Assembly (NCBI RefSeq): GCF_014647375.1
Contig: NZ_BMPB01000010.1
Coordinates: 211,535-275,534, forward strand
Length of the DNA: 64,000 bases
From: Parabacteroides faecis
GTDB lineage: Bacteria > Bacteroidota > Bacteroidia > Bacteroidales > Tannerellaceae
Direction: 5' to 3'
Shown: positions 1 to 9,169 of the stretch, one piece after another
Position numbering within the stretch: the stretch's first letter is position 1
Layout: each line of letters opens with the position of its first letter
Program-made: the position numbers and the translations under genes
The notes under the pieces: generated by a model
Told to the model about the DNA's origin: nothing
Database searches by the model: none
What the model saw: the letters and a program-made list of their open reading frames with translations, nothing else

Positions 1-2615
1 CTGTTACTACTTTCTTCAGTTATTCCGGCGCTAACGGGCAGTCCGTTCGTTTGACCGGCTTACAAAGTGATCACCTTGAAACCCCGATAGGTATCGATAA
101 TCCGGCTCCCCGTCTTTCATGGAGGATGGATGACAGCAGGCAAGGAGCGAAACAGACTTCATATCGTGTGTTGGTGGATAAAGACTCGATGAAAGTTGTC
201 AATGGGAAAGCTGATATATGGGATACCGGAAAAATAAACTCCGGAGATATGTTGATCACTTATGCTGGTAAACAACTCGAACCTTTTGCTAAATATTACT
301 GGAAGGTGATAGGTGGCGATCTGGAAAATAAAGAAGTATCTTCGCCGGTCAGTTCTTTTGAAACAGGAATGATGAATATAAAGAATTGGCAAGGAGCGTG
401 GATCGGCGACGGAAAAGATATAAATTATGAGGCAGCCCCTTATTTTCGTAAGAAATTTGCAACCAACAAAACGATCAAATCGGCCCGTGCCTATATTGCT
501 GTTGCCGGTCTGTATGAATTGTATATCAATGGTGAGAAAATAGGCAATCATCGCTTGGATCCGATGTACACCCGTTTTGACAGACGCAACCTGTATGTCG
601 CTTATGACGTGACAGAACAACTTCGGAACGGACAGAATGCGATCGGTGTCCTTTTAGGAAATGGCTGGTATAACCACCAGTCGAAAGCAGTTTGGGACTT
701 CGACCGGGCTCCCTGGCGTAACCGTCCGACTTTCTGTATGGACCTTCGCATCACTTACAGCGACGGAACTGTAGAAACCATCCCGACCGACCTTAGTTGG
801 AAAACATCTTCAGGTGCATTGACCTTCAATAGTATTTATACCGGAGAACATTATGATGCCCGCCTAGAACAAAAGGGCTGGAATACTCCGGACTTCGATG
901 ATTCCAAATGGCATGGAGTCGGTTTCAGAGGTGTTCCTTCTCAAAATGTGACGGCACAACAGATCCGTCCGATCCATAATGTACTGACTCTTCCGGCGAA
1001 ATCTCTTAATAAGATAGATGATAAAACCTATGTATTCGATTTCGGTCAGAATATGTCGGGTGTGACCAATATAAAGCTGTCCGGACAGGAAGGTACGGAG
1101 GTTCGGATTAAGCATGGGGAACGGCTTTTTGATAATGGCCGTATCGATATGTCCAATATCGATGTTTATTACAGGGGAGATAAGGAAAAAGATCCTTTCC
1201 AGACGGATATTCTGATCCTGAGCGGTGGCGAAGATGAGTTTATGGCTAAGTTCAATTATAAAGGATTCCGTTATGTGGAAGTAACCAGCGATAAGCCGAT
1301 AGAATTGGATCAGAATAGTCTGACTGCCTATTTTATGCACAGCGATGTTCCGCCTGTTGGTACAATCAAAACATCGAGCGAACTTGTCAATAAATTATGG
1401 TGGGCAACCAATAATGCTTATCTCTCGAATTTGATGGGTTACCCGACCGACTGTCCGCAACGTGAAAAGAACGGTTGGACAGGAGACGGTCACTTTGCTA
1501 TAGAAACCGCCTTGTATAATTTTGACGGTATTACAGTATATGAGAAATGGCTGGCAGACCATCGGGATGAACAGCAGCCTAACGGTGTACTTCCTGATAT
1601 TATCCCTACAGGTGGCTGGGGATATGGTACGGACAACGGATTGGACTGGACGAGTACGATAGCTATTATCCCCTGGAACCTGTATATGTTTTATGGTGAC
1701 AGCAAACCTTTATCCGATTGTTACGAGAATATCAAACGTTATGTCGATTATGTGGATCGCACAAGTCCTAACCATCTGACAACGTGGGGACGTGGAGACT
1801 GGGTTCCGGTTAAATCGCGTTCAAATAAAGAATTTACATCGTCTGTTTATTTCTATGTCGATACCAGGATTCTGGCAAATGCAGCCAGGTTGTTTAATAA
1901 ACAAGCAGATTACGAACATTACACAGCTCTGGCTGAAAAGATCAAAAAGGCAGTAAATGACAAATATCTGAACAAGGAAACTGGAATATATGCAGAGGGT
2001 TCCCAGACAGAACTGAGTGTTCCTTTGCAATGGAAGATCGTTCCTGAAGAAATGATTGCCAAGGTGGCACAAAACCTGGCAAAGAAAGTGGAAGAAGCCG
2101 GATTCCATCTGGATGTCGGTGTCCTGGGTGCGAAAGCGATCCTGAATGCCCTGAGTGAAAACGGATATCCCGAAGTGGCCTATAAAGTAGCTGCGCAAGA
2201 TACTTATCCGTCATGGGGTTGGTGGATTGTCAATGGTGCAACGACTTTGCTGGAGAACTGGGATTTGAAGGCTGAGCGCGATATTTCGGATAATCATATG
2301 ATGTTCGGAGAGATCGGCGGCTGGTTCTATAAAGGACTGGGAGGTATTTTCCCCGATCCGGAACAACCTGGTTTCAAACATATCTTGTTACGTCCCAACT
2401 TTGTAAAAGAACTGAAGCATTTTGAAGCGCAACATAATTCTCCTTACGGGCAGATCATCTCCAAATGGGAGTGGAACAGGAAAAAGATCACGTATGAAGT
2501 GGTTGTTCCGGCAAATAGTACGGCGACCCTTTATTTACCTGATTATGTAAAAGGCGATAAAGTGATCAAGCTGGAAGCCGGTAAGCATAGTCTTGTCTTG
2601 AATGTGTCAAAATAG
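1..2615 (+). CDS. alpha-L-rhamnosidase, GH78 (5' end cut by window)
   Basis: Predicted exported enzyme removing terminal alpha-L-rhamnose from glycans. The frame is open from base 3 with no stop (upstream residues read VTTFFSYSGANGQS), so the true start and signal peptide lie left of the window; a TTG at 51 is not the likely start. The N-terminal part has the GH78 opening (IDNPAPRLSW), followed by beta-sandwich domains and an (alpha/alpha)6 barrel. The motif DCPQREKNGWTGD matches the spacing of the conserved acidic residues in GH78 enzymes (Asp, Glu +5, Asp +12), and a later NHMMFGEIGGW supplies the remaining conserved Glu. The C-terminal sandwich contains the usual FKHILLRP stretch. It ends 26 bp before a second rhamnosidase, suggesting one operon. 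The family call is strong; the exact substrate cannot be read. Confidence 0.92.
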   Translation, partial: VTTFFSYSGANGQSVRLTGLQSDHLETPIGIDNPAPRLSWRMDDSRQGAKQTSYRVLVDKDSMKVVNGKADIWDTGKINSGDMLITYAGKQLEPFAKYYWKVIGGDLENKEVSSPVSSFETGMMNIKNWQGAWIGDGKDINYEAAPYFRKKFATNKTIKSARAYIAVAGLYELYINGEKIGNHRLDPMYTRFDRRNLYVAYDVTEQLRNGQNAIGVLLGNGWYNHQSKAVWDFDRAPWRNRPTFCMDLRITYSDGTVETIPTDLSWKTSSGALTFNSIYTGEHYDARLEQKGWNTPDFDDSKWHGVGFRGVPSQNVTAQQIRPIHNVLTLPAKSLNKIDDKTYVFDFGQNMSGVTNIKLSGQEGTEVRIKHGERLFDNGRIDMSNIDVYYRGDKEKDPFQTDILILSGGEDEFMAKFNYKGFRYVEVTSDKPIELDQNSLTAYFMHSDVPPVGTIKTSSELVNKLWWATNNAYLSNLMGYPTDCPQREKNGWTGDGHFAIETALYNFDGITVYEKWLADHRDEQQPNGVLPDIIPTGGWGYGTDNGLDWTSTIAIIPWNLYMFYGDSKPLSDCYENIKRYVDYVDRTSPNHLTTWGRGDWVPVKSRSNKEFTSSVYFYVDTRILANAARLFNKQADYEHYTALAEKIKKAVNDKYLNKETGIYAEGSQTELSVPLQWKIVPEEMIAKVAQNLAKKVEEAGFHLDVGVLGAKAILNALSENGYPEVAYKVAAQDTYPSWGWWIVNGATTLLENWDLKAERDISDNHMMFGEIGGWFYKGLGGIFPDPEQPGFKHILLRPNFVKELKHFEAQHNSPYGQIISKWEWNRKKITYEVVVPANSTATLYLPDYVKGDKVIKLEAGKHSLVLNVSK

Positions 2616-2641
2616 TCAATAATAATACAATTTAAAATCGG

Positions 2642-5600
2642 ATGATAATGAGACGTTCTGTTTATATGTCAGTGGTAATAGCCGGGATTGTCAGCCTGAA
2701 CGCCTGTACATCGACGTTGCAGGAAGAGACAAATTTACCGGGTGTCCCGTCTTTAAAAGAATTGTACAAACCTTTCGGAGAAAATGATGTGAAGAACTTT
2801 CAGTTACCTCCGAAAATTTATCATCCGGAAACTTGGTTCCACCTGATTGGCGGGAATGTTTCCAAACCGGGTATCACAGCCGATTTGGAAGCACTCTCAG
2901 CTGCCGGGTTATCCGGTATCCAGTTGTTTCACGGACAGTTTGGCGGCCCCTGGCCGGGAGTAGAACCGCAAATAGCCTGCCTGAGCCCTTCGTGGGAAGA
3001 AACGATAAAACATGCTGCAGAAGAATGCCGCCGGTTGGGTTTGCGTTTTACGATGCAGAACTGTCCGGGCTGGTCGATGGCAGGCGGTCCGTGGATCAAA
3101 CCGGAAAATTCGATGCGTCATCTGGTATGGAGCCGGACGGATATAGACGGAGGTAAACAGGTCGCAATGGATTTGGCGGTTCCTCAACCGAGTAGTGAAG
3201 ACTGGCGGGATTATAAAGATATCACAGTCCTGGCTTTTCCTACTCCGCTGGATGATACAAACCAGCCACTTCGACCGCAATCTATCCGAAGTAATATCGA
3301 TTATCCTTGGAGTGATTTTTTGATTGAAAATAAAGATCAGGGACATTGGATCAACCAGGAGGAAGGGCAACCGCATTGGGTGGAAGTCTCTTTTTCCCAA
3401 CCGACGCCTCTTCGTACAATCGAATTGTCCGAAGTTCGTAACTATAATTATAACTGGTGCTACGAACCGGGAGTGAATATCAAGGTTCAGGCTATATTGC
3501 CGGATGGAACGGAGAAAGATATTCTGCAGACAGATGCCCCGCAAAGCAGCTGGCAGGATAATAAGTATTTTACATTAGCCTTGTCCGAAGTTCCTGGCGT
3601 AAAGACGTACCGTATCTCTTTTACCCATAAGCGTCCTTTGCTTCTTTCACATATGAGCCTGTATTCTGCTGCCCGGAAAAATAACTGGGAAGCTGAGGCG
3701 GGATGGACGTTGCGTGATTTTGTCCGTGCCGGAGAGGAGCCGCAACAGTCACCCGAAGCTTTCGTCTCTTTGGATCAGGTAAAGGACATCACCTCTTCGA
3801 TGGATGCGAACGGACATTTGAATTGGGAAGTTCCCGAAGGAAAATGGACGGTCTTGCGGGTTGGCCATGTTTGTACCGGAAAACAGAACGGACCGGCTCC
3901 AAAGGAAGGAACCGGATGGGAATGTAATAAATTGTCGGAAACCGGACCTGATATACATTATGCAAGTTATATCGGCCGACTGGCTAACGGACCGTTGGAG
4001 GGTGGTTTGTTAAATGGTATGTTGTTGGATAGCTGGGAGTGTGAGACACAAACCTGGACGGAGGAGATGGAGAATGAATTTAGTTTGAAATCGGGTTATC
4101 CTCTTCGTCAATGGTTGCCTGCCGTATTCGGTTACGTGGTGAATGACCATGAAACAACAGCCCGCTTCTTATTGGATTGGCGTAATACGATCGGTTCTCT
4201 TTTTGCAGATAAGTTCTACGGGCGTATGGTCCAGCTGGCACATCAGAATGGTCTGGCGGTTTCGTATGAAACGGCTGCCGGAGATATAGTCCCGGCTGAC
4301 TTACTGGAATATTTCAAATATGCGGATATACCGATGTGTGAATTCTGGCAACCGCTTTCCGAAAGTTTTGTCGGTTCAAACAACTTCAAACCGATTAAGC
4401 CGACGGCTTCTGCTGCCCGGATGTATGGTAAACCCCGTGTGGCTGCCGAAGCATTTACCTCTTTTGAACTGACCTGGGACGAACATCTGTCGATGCTGAA
4501 GGAGGTAATGAATGTCAATAGTGTCGAAGGAGTGACTCATCTCGTATTCCATACTTATACACATAATCCGCGTATAGACTTTTTACCGCCGGGCACCTCG
4601 TTCGGTTCAGGGATCGGAACACCTTTTCTGCGTCTGCAAACATGGTGGAAATATATGCCGGAGTTTGTTAATTATCTTTCCCGGTGTACTTATCTGCTGG
4701 AACGTGGACGTCCTGTTTCCGATGTGTTATGGTATCTGGGGGATGAAATCAGCCATAAACCGGATCAGAATTATCCTTTCCCGGAAGGTTTCAAATATGA
4801 TTATTGCAATCCGGATGTTCTGTTGAACCGTTTATCTGTGAAGAATGGTAAGATCGTTACTCCGGAAGGTATCGAATACAGCGTATTATGGTTGAACGAT
4901 AACAAGCGGATGCTGCCGGAAACCTTGGAGAAACTTCTGGCTTTGGTACGTGAAGGTGCTGTTGTTATCGGAGATGCTCCGGAAGGACTTGCCACGTTAT
5001 CCGGACAGGAGTCGGCTCAAAAGCGTTTCGATGCTGCGGTTCATGCACTTTGGGGAGAAGCGTCGAAAGGTTGTAACCGGATAGGAAAAGGAATGGTCGT
5101 AAGCGGCATGTCTCTCGATGAAGCATTACGTGAGCTGAAGATGTCTCCGGATGTAACGGCTACAGGGGATGCGTTATGGTCGCACAGGCAAACAAAGGGA
5201 GCTGACTGGTATTTTGTTACTGCACCTAAAGGTCAGGGCTTTAAGGGCGATTTGAGTTTCAGAAATTCAGGTTACGCGGAAATATGGGACCCTGTTACGG
5301 GAGAAATGGAACCGGCGGTTAACCGTAAGGATGGAGATCGGACTGTTGTTTCTTTAGATATGCCTCGGGCTGGAAGTTGTTTTGTTGTATTCCGGCATGA
5401 TCGCAAGGGTGAGTCAAAACCTGTTTTATTGGAAGAAGCCGGAACAATACCGGTAGGGAATGAATGGACATTGGCTTTCCCGGATGGATGGGGCGCTCCT
5501 GCTTCATTAAAGACGGATGAACTGAAGGCTTGGAAAGACCTGGATATTTCACCGGAAGGGAAAGCTTTTTCTGGTACAGTTACTTATACTACCTCTTTCG

Positions 5601-5923
5601 ATATAGAGAATGCGAAGGAGTATGCCGGTTATTCGCTGGATCTTGGTGCTGTAGAAATGATAGCCAGTGTTTCTCTGAACGGAAAACCGCTGCGTGTATT
5701 ATGGACTCCTCCTTATCGCCTGGATATTACGGATGCCGTTCAGACAGGCAAGAATATATTGACGGTAGAGGTTACGGGTACCTGGTTTAACCGATTGGTG
5801 TACGATGCCGGCCAACCGGAAGAAAATCGTAAGACTTGGACGATTTCCGGACCATCCAAAGACGCTCCGTTGAGGGATAGTGGCTTGTTGGGGCCAGTCG
5901 TTCTGAAGACGTTCAAAAAATGA
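2642..5923 (+). CDS. GH106-type alpha-L-rhamnosidase, lipoprotein
   Basis: Large (1093 aa) predicted surface or periplasmic glycoside hydrolase. The N-terminus is a lipoprotein signal with lipobox LNAC at about residues 19-22. Residues from about 45 onward (WFHLIGGNVSKPGITADLEA, then a TMQNCPGWS motif) are typical of the GH106 catalytic barrel. The C-terminal portion is beta-rich with a galactose-binding-like sandwich (the stretch with YTTSFDI and LTVEVTGTWFNRLV). Two start codons are possible (2642 and 2648, ATG ATA ATG); both give the same signal peptide. It follows the GH78 gene by 26 bp, and pairing GH78 with GH106 fits removal of rhamnose from a complex plant or bacterial glycan. Known GH106 enzymes are alpha-L-rhamnosidases; the linkage attacked here is unknown. 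Confidence 0.88.
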   Translation: MIMRRSVYMSVVIAGIVSLNACTSTLQEETNLPGVPSLKELYKPFGENDVKNFQLPPKIYHPETWFHLIGGNVSKPGITADLEALSAAGLSGIQLFHGQFGGPWPGVEPQIACLSPSWEETIKHAAEECRRLGLRFTMQNCPGWSMAGGPWIKPENSMRHLVWSRTDIDGGKQVAMDLAVPQPSSEDWRDYKDITVLAFPTPLDDTNQPLRPQSIRSNIDYPWSDFLIENKDQGHWINQEEGQPHWVEVSFSQPTPLRTIELSEVRNYNYNWCYEPGVNIKVQAILPDGTEKDILQTDAPQSSWQDNKYFTLALSEVPGVKTYRISFTHKRPLLLSHMSLYSAARKNNWEAEAGWTLRDFVRAGEEPQQSPEAFVSLDQVKDITSSMDANGHLNWEVPEGKWTVLRVGHVCTGKQNGPAPKEGTGWECNKLSETGPDIHYASYIGRLANGPLEGGLLNGMLLDSWECETQTWTEEMENEFSLKSGYPLRQWLPAVFGYVVNDHETTARFLLDWRNTIGSLFADKFYGRMVQLAHQNGLAVSYETAAGDIVPADLLEYFKYADIPMCEFWQPLSESFVGSNNFKPIKPTASAARMYGKPRVAAEAFTSFELTWDEHLSMLKEVMNVNSVEGVTHLVFHTYTHNPRIDFLPPGTSFGSGIGTPFLRLQTWWKYMPEFVNYLSRCTYLLERGRPVSDVLWYLGDEISHKPDQNYPFPEGFKYDYCNPDVLLNRLSVKNGKIVTPEGIEYSVLWLNDNKRMLPETLEKLLALVREGAVVIGDAPEGLATLSGQESAQKRFDAAVHALWGEASKGCNRIGKGMVVSGMSLDEALRELKMSPDVTATGDALWSHRQTKGADWYFVTAPKGQGFKGDLSFRNSGYAEIWDPVTGEMEPAVNRKDGDRTVVSLDMPRAGSCFVVFRHDRKGESKPVLLEEAGTIPVGNEWTLAFPDGWGAPASLKTDELKAWKDLDISPEGKAFSGTVTYTTSFDIENAKEYAGYSLDLGAVEMIASVSLNGKPLRVLWTPPYRLDITDAVQTGKNILTVEVTGTWFNRLVYDAGQPEENRKTWTISGPSKDAPLRDSGLLGPVVLKTFKK

Positions 5924-6451
5924 GATAAATGTTTTATGCCTATGGGGTAAATGTCAATTGTTACAGTTTGTTCTATGTATTATGCATGCGAATAATCAAG
6001 AGTAGGCTTTGATCAGTGTGAATATAAGTCAACGAGCTGTTTCTGCAAAGGTATTTAAGCTCAGAATCTTATGTTTTTGAACAGTTTCTGTCTCCAGAAT
6101 GATTCGGAAACTGTCAGTTGTTGAAGTGTTATTATTATCGATAATTATCCTTTATATCAGAAATAAGAATTAGATTTTTGTTTTGACCTTTCATTATGAT
6201 GTAATAATTTATTATTAAGATTAATCTGCTATTGGTGAACTCTTCGAGATTTGTATAAAATATAACTTCTATGCAGATGTATAAATAAACTCCTTCTTTG
6301 ACTACTTGATATAAAGTATTGATATTCGGATAGTCTGTAAATCTGTAATTTTTTCAGTTTGTTGATAAATACTTTTGTTAAGTCAAAACAGTTTCTAAAT
6401 CATATGAAAATAATATGTATGTTTGTAAAAACCTGAATATATATAATAGCC
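5924..6451. other. 528-bp AT-rich intergenic region
   Basis: No convincing gene. It marks the shift from ordinary base composition (rhamnosidases) to the AT-rich block that follows. An inverted repeat (ACAGTTTC near 6081, GAAACTGT near 6109) could form a weak hairpin without a following T-run. A TAnnTTTG box lies near the right end (separate entry). I looked for a copy of the tRNA-Asn 3' end or other attachment-site duplication and saw none. Confidence 0.5.
6370..6377 (+). promoter_or_regulatory. candidate -7 box TACTTTTG for glycosyltransferase operon
   Basis: Exact match to the Bacteroidota -7 consensus TAnnTTTG, about 75 bp before the first glycosyltransferase. No clear -33 element at the usual spacing, and such boxes arise by chance in AT-rich DNA. 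Confidence 0.4.
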
Positions 6452-7348
6452 ATGAGAAATATAAAAGTATCGGAAAAACCGGAAACAAGTGGGGGGAATA
6501 AGCCTTCAGTAACAGTATTAATGCCGGTATATAATGCAGATAAATATTTACGGGAGGCTATAGATAGCGTATTGTCTCAAACCTTTGAAGATTTTGAGTT
6601 TATTATATTGGATGATGGCTCTACGGATAGCAGTTGTGACATTGTCCAGGAATATGGGGATGATAGAATCCGGTACGAAATATTCCCACACGATTACCTG
6701 ACTACTTTAAATAATGGTATAGATTTATCCCGGGGGAAGTATATTGCAAGAATGGATGCCGATGATATAATGATGCCAAATAGGTTGCAGGTACAATTTG
6801 ATTTTATGGAAAAGCATACAACTATAGTTGCTAGCGGTAGTTTTTTTACATTTATAGGAAATGAGCAAAATATAATAAAACGGCCAGTATTGCCGGATGA
6901 AGTGTTGACATCACTTATGTTGTTTTGTGCTATAGCGAATCCTACATCCATGATTCGAAGAAAAGTAGTAATGGATCATCATATACGTTATGATCATAAT
7001 TATATTTTTGCAGAGGATTATAAATTCTGGACAGAGTTAGTAAAATACGGACCGTTGGCTAATATACCATTGGTTTTATTAAAATACCGTATATCCGAAA
7101 CGCAAGTCTCGTCTGTACATAAAAATCAACAAATAAGCATTTCACAGAAAATCAGTAGAGAGATGATATCCTATTTTTTATCTCATATTGATAAGAAAGA
7201 TAATATGCTTATGGAAAAAGTTACCAAGGAGCTTGTTCCTTATTTAGAAGAACAATTGAATGATTCCGTAATCTCTTTTGACATGTATTCACAATTTATG
7301 TTTTCGTTGATATGTGGACTTAGAAAACAAAAGTATATTAACATATAA
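6452..7348 (+). CDS. family 2 glycosyltransferase (paralogue of the 8350 gene)
   Basis: Predicted GT-A fold inverting glycosyltransferase, 298 aa, cytosolic or membrane-associated. The sugar-nucleotide binding region is clear: VTVLMPVYNADKYL near residue 20, then LDDGSTDSS, and the metal-binding segment GKYIARMDADD with its DxD-type acidic cluster. A later AEDYKFW resembles the ED-containing catalytic-base region of GT2 enzymes. It is closely similar in layout to the gene at 8350 (same DDGSTD and ARMDADD blocks), so the two probably arose by duplication. It is the first gene of an AT-rich run of four glycosyltransferases placed just upstream of a RiPP-like peptide locus, 8 bp before the next gene. 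Donor and acceptor are unknown; surface polysaccharide synthesis is the conservative alternative. Confidence 0.88.
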   Translation: MRNIKVSEKPETSGGNKPSVTVLMPVYNADKYLREAIDSVLSQTFEDFEFIILDDGSTDSSCDIVQEYGDDRIRYEIFPHDYLTTLNNGIDLSRGKYIARMDADDIMMPNRLQVQFDFMEKHTTIVASGSFFTFIGNEQNIIKRPVLPDEVLTSLMLFCAIANPTSMIRRKVVMDHHIRYDHNYIFAEDYKFWTELVKYGPLANIPLVLLKYRISETQVSSVHKNQQISISQKISREMISYFLSHIDKKDNMLMEKVTKELVPYLEEQLNDSVISFDMYSQFMFSLICGLRKQKYINI

Positions 7349-7356
7349 AATGTGTT

Positions 7357-8220
7357 ATGAAATTTGCATATCTCATATTATGCCATAAAAATCCATCTCA
7401 GTTAGCCGATCTGATAGATACACTGCAGGATGGCAGTAACTATTTTTTTGTACATGTAGATAATAAAGTAGATATAGTCCCTTTTGTGAAAAAAAAATAT
7501 TTCATTCCGGATCGTGTCTTTTTTTGTAATGAACGTGTAAAAGTATCCTGGGGAGGTTTTAGTCAAATTGAGGCTACAATGAGTTTGATTAAATTACTCG
7601 TAAAGACTGGAATAAAGGTCGATTATGTCCATTTGTTAAGTGGTCAGGATTTTCCATTAAAAAACAATAGCGTAATTAAAGATTTCTTTGAACGGCATAA
7701 TGGCTTGAATTTTATAAACTATTTTCCTATGCCCTATCAAAACTGGAGCGGTAATGGAGGTATGGACAGACTGACTTATAAATGGCTTATTGATGAATCG
7801 GGATATGAAAGAGCTTGTTTTCTTGTTGAAGCTCAAAAGCAACGGGGAATGACAAGAGTTTATCCTTCTGGTTTTGATCCGTATGGGGGATCGCAATGGT
7901 GGTCATTGACAGATGACTGTGTCCGGTTTATTGAGCAGAATTGTGTTTCGGGAGCTCCATTATATGACTTTTACAGAAATACTTACATACCCGATGAGAT
8001 GTTTTTTCAAACCGTGTTGGTGAATTCTTTTTTTAAGAAATCTTTATGTAATAATAATCTTAGATACATTGATTGGGAGAAAGGTCCGGAATACCCGCGT
8101 GTCTTACGATTTGACGATTTTCCTTTACTGGTATCTTCATTGTGTTTGTATGCACGTAAGTTCGATGATACAATTGATATGGAGGTAAGAACTGCTTTAA
8201 AAAACAAAATTCTGATTTGA
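7357..8220 (+). CDS. core-2/I-branching type glycosyltransferase (GT14-like)
   Basis: 287-aa protein resembling the GT14 'Branch' family of beta-1,6-N-acetylglucosaminyltransferases. Visible family features are the start KFAYLILCHKNPSQL, the FVHVDNK strand, SWGGFSQIEATMSLI, the YVHLLSGQDFPLK block and a SQWWSL segment followed by PDEMFFQTVL. In animals this family adds the beta-1,6-GlcNAc branch of core-2 mucin O-glycans; bacterial members have varied or unknown acceptors. It starts 8 bp after the preceding glycosyltransferase and so is likely co-transcribed. No membrane anchor is evident. Donor and acceptor specificity cannot be deduced. Confidence 0.85.
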   Translation: MKFAYLILCHKNPSQLADLIDTLQDGSNYFFVHVDNKVDIVPFVKKKYFIPDRVFFCNERVKVSWGGFSQIEATMSLIKLLVKTGIKVDYVHLLSGQDFPLKNNSVIKDFFERHNGLNFINYFPMPYQNWSGNGGMDRLTYKWLIDESGYERACFLVEAQKQRGMTRVYPSGFDPYGGSQWWSLTDDCVRFIEQNCVSGAPLYDFYRNTYIPDEMFFQTVLVNSFFKKSLCNNNLRYIDWEKGPEYPRVLRFDDFPLLVSSLCLYARKFDDTIDMEVRTALKNKILI

Positions 8221-8287
8221 TGTTAAGTAACATGTGCCAATATCTTGACTTTTCCTGAATAAAATGAGATACATAAATAATATTAAT

Positions 8288-8295
8288 TAGATTTG
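8288..8295 (+). promoter_or_regulatory. candidate -7 box TAGATTTG
   Basis: Exact TAnnTTTG match in the 129-bp gap before the third glycosyltransferase, 55 bp from its ATG. No clear -33 element. Confidence 0.35.
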
Positions 8296-8349
8296 TATCG
8301 TCTACTCGCGTTGATTTTATTGTTCTCGCTTAATTAAAAAAAGTGTTCT

Positions 8350-9165
8350 ATGAGAAAAGAACCGGCCATATCTGTTTGTATGCCTTTCTATAATGTAGAA
8401 CACTACATAGAAGAAGCCATAGAGAGTGTCTTAAATCAGTCTTTTCGAGATTTTGAATTGATTTTGATTAATGATGGTTCAACAGATAATAGTGTACAAA
8501 TTGCTCAAAAATATACCGATGAACGTATATTTCTGATTAATAATCCTCATGGTTTTATAGATTCCTTAAATGCCGGATTGGATCGTGCAAAGGGTAAATA
8601 TATCGCAAGGATGGATGCGGACGATAAGATGCATCCTGATAGATTATTGATTCAATATAATTATATGGAATATAATCCTGAGATAGCGGCTTGTGGAGCA
8701 GGTCTTAAACGCTTTGGCTCGAGTGAAGCAGCCTATATTCCAATGATTTTAGATTCTGACGAAATAGAATTAGCCTTTACTAAGGCTAATTGTTTTACCA
8801 TAGGAGTGATCAGGACAGATTTTTTGCGAACGCACAATATTCGTTATAATAAGCGATTTATATATGCTGAAGATTATAGGTTGTGGGCAGATATTGTCTT
8901 AGCAGGAGGTAAATTGTGTAATTTGCCGCAAATCTTATATTATTATCGGGTACATGATAGGCAAATCAGTGTAGTCTTTGATGATCAAATGCGTAATAAC
9001 TCATATATAATACGTAAAGACGTTATTAATTATTTATTGAATAGAGATAATATGAAATATATGAAAGTCTGTTCAATCAATAGTATATTGAAAGATCTTT
9101 ATATTCAACAAATAATAGAACTGAAGGATTATTGTGAGGTGATGTCTCATTTAATTGAAAACTAA
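8350..9165 (+). CDS. family 2 glycosyltransferase
   Basis: 271-aa GT-A type glycosyltransferase. Its N-terminal half carries ISVCMPFYNVEHYIEEAIESV, INDGSTDNS and GKYIARMDADDKM, the nucleotide-sugar and metal-binding elements of GT2, and its second half carries AEDYRLW. It parallels the 6452 gene block for block, so I treat them as paralogues. It is separated from the GT14-like gene by 129 bp that may hold its own promoter. The following glycosyltransferase begins 4 bp after its stop, so those two are translationally close. Acceptor unknown; see the neighbouring peptide precursor for a possible link. Confidence 0.87.
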   Translation: MRKEPAISVCMPFYNVEHYIEEAIESVLNQSFRDFELILINDGSTDNSVQIAQKYTDERIFLINNPHGFIDSLNAGLDRAKGKYIARMDADDKMHPDRLLIQYNYMEYNPEIAACGAGLKRFGSSEAAYIPMILDSDEIELAFTKANCFTIGVIRTDFLRTHNIRYNKRFIYAEDYRLWADIVLAGGKLCNLPQILYYYRVHDRQISVVFDDQMRNNSYIIRKDVINYLLNRDNMKYMKVCSINSILKDLYIQQIIELKDYCEVMSHLIEN

Positions 9166-9169
9166 TTAT

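Noticed and set aside
6081-6116. ACAGTTTC/GAAACTGT inverted repeat after the rhamnosidase operon as a terminator
   Set aside because: Long loop and no following T-run; terminator function not supported.
5924-6451. Search for a duplicated tRNA-Asn 3' end (attachment site) at the left border of the AT-rich island
   Set aside because: No copy of the tRNA 3' segment was found there, and no integrase gene is present, so integration at tRNA-Asn is not supported by sites.
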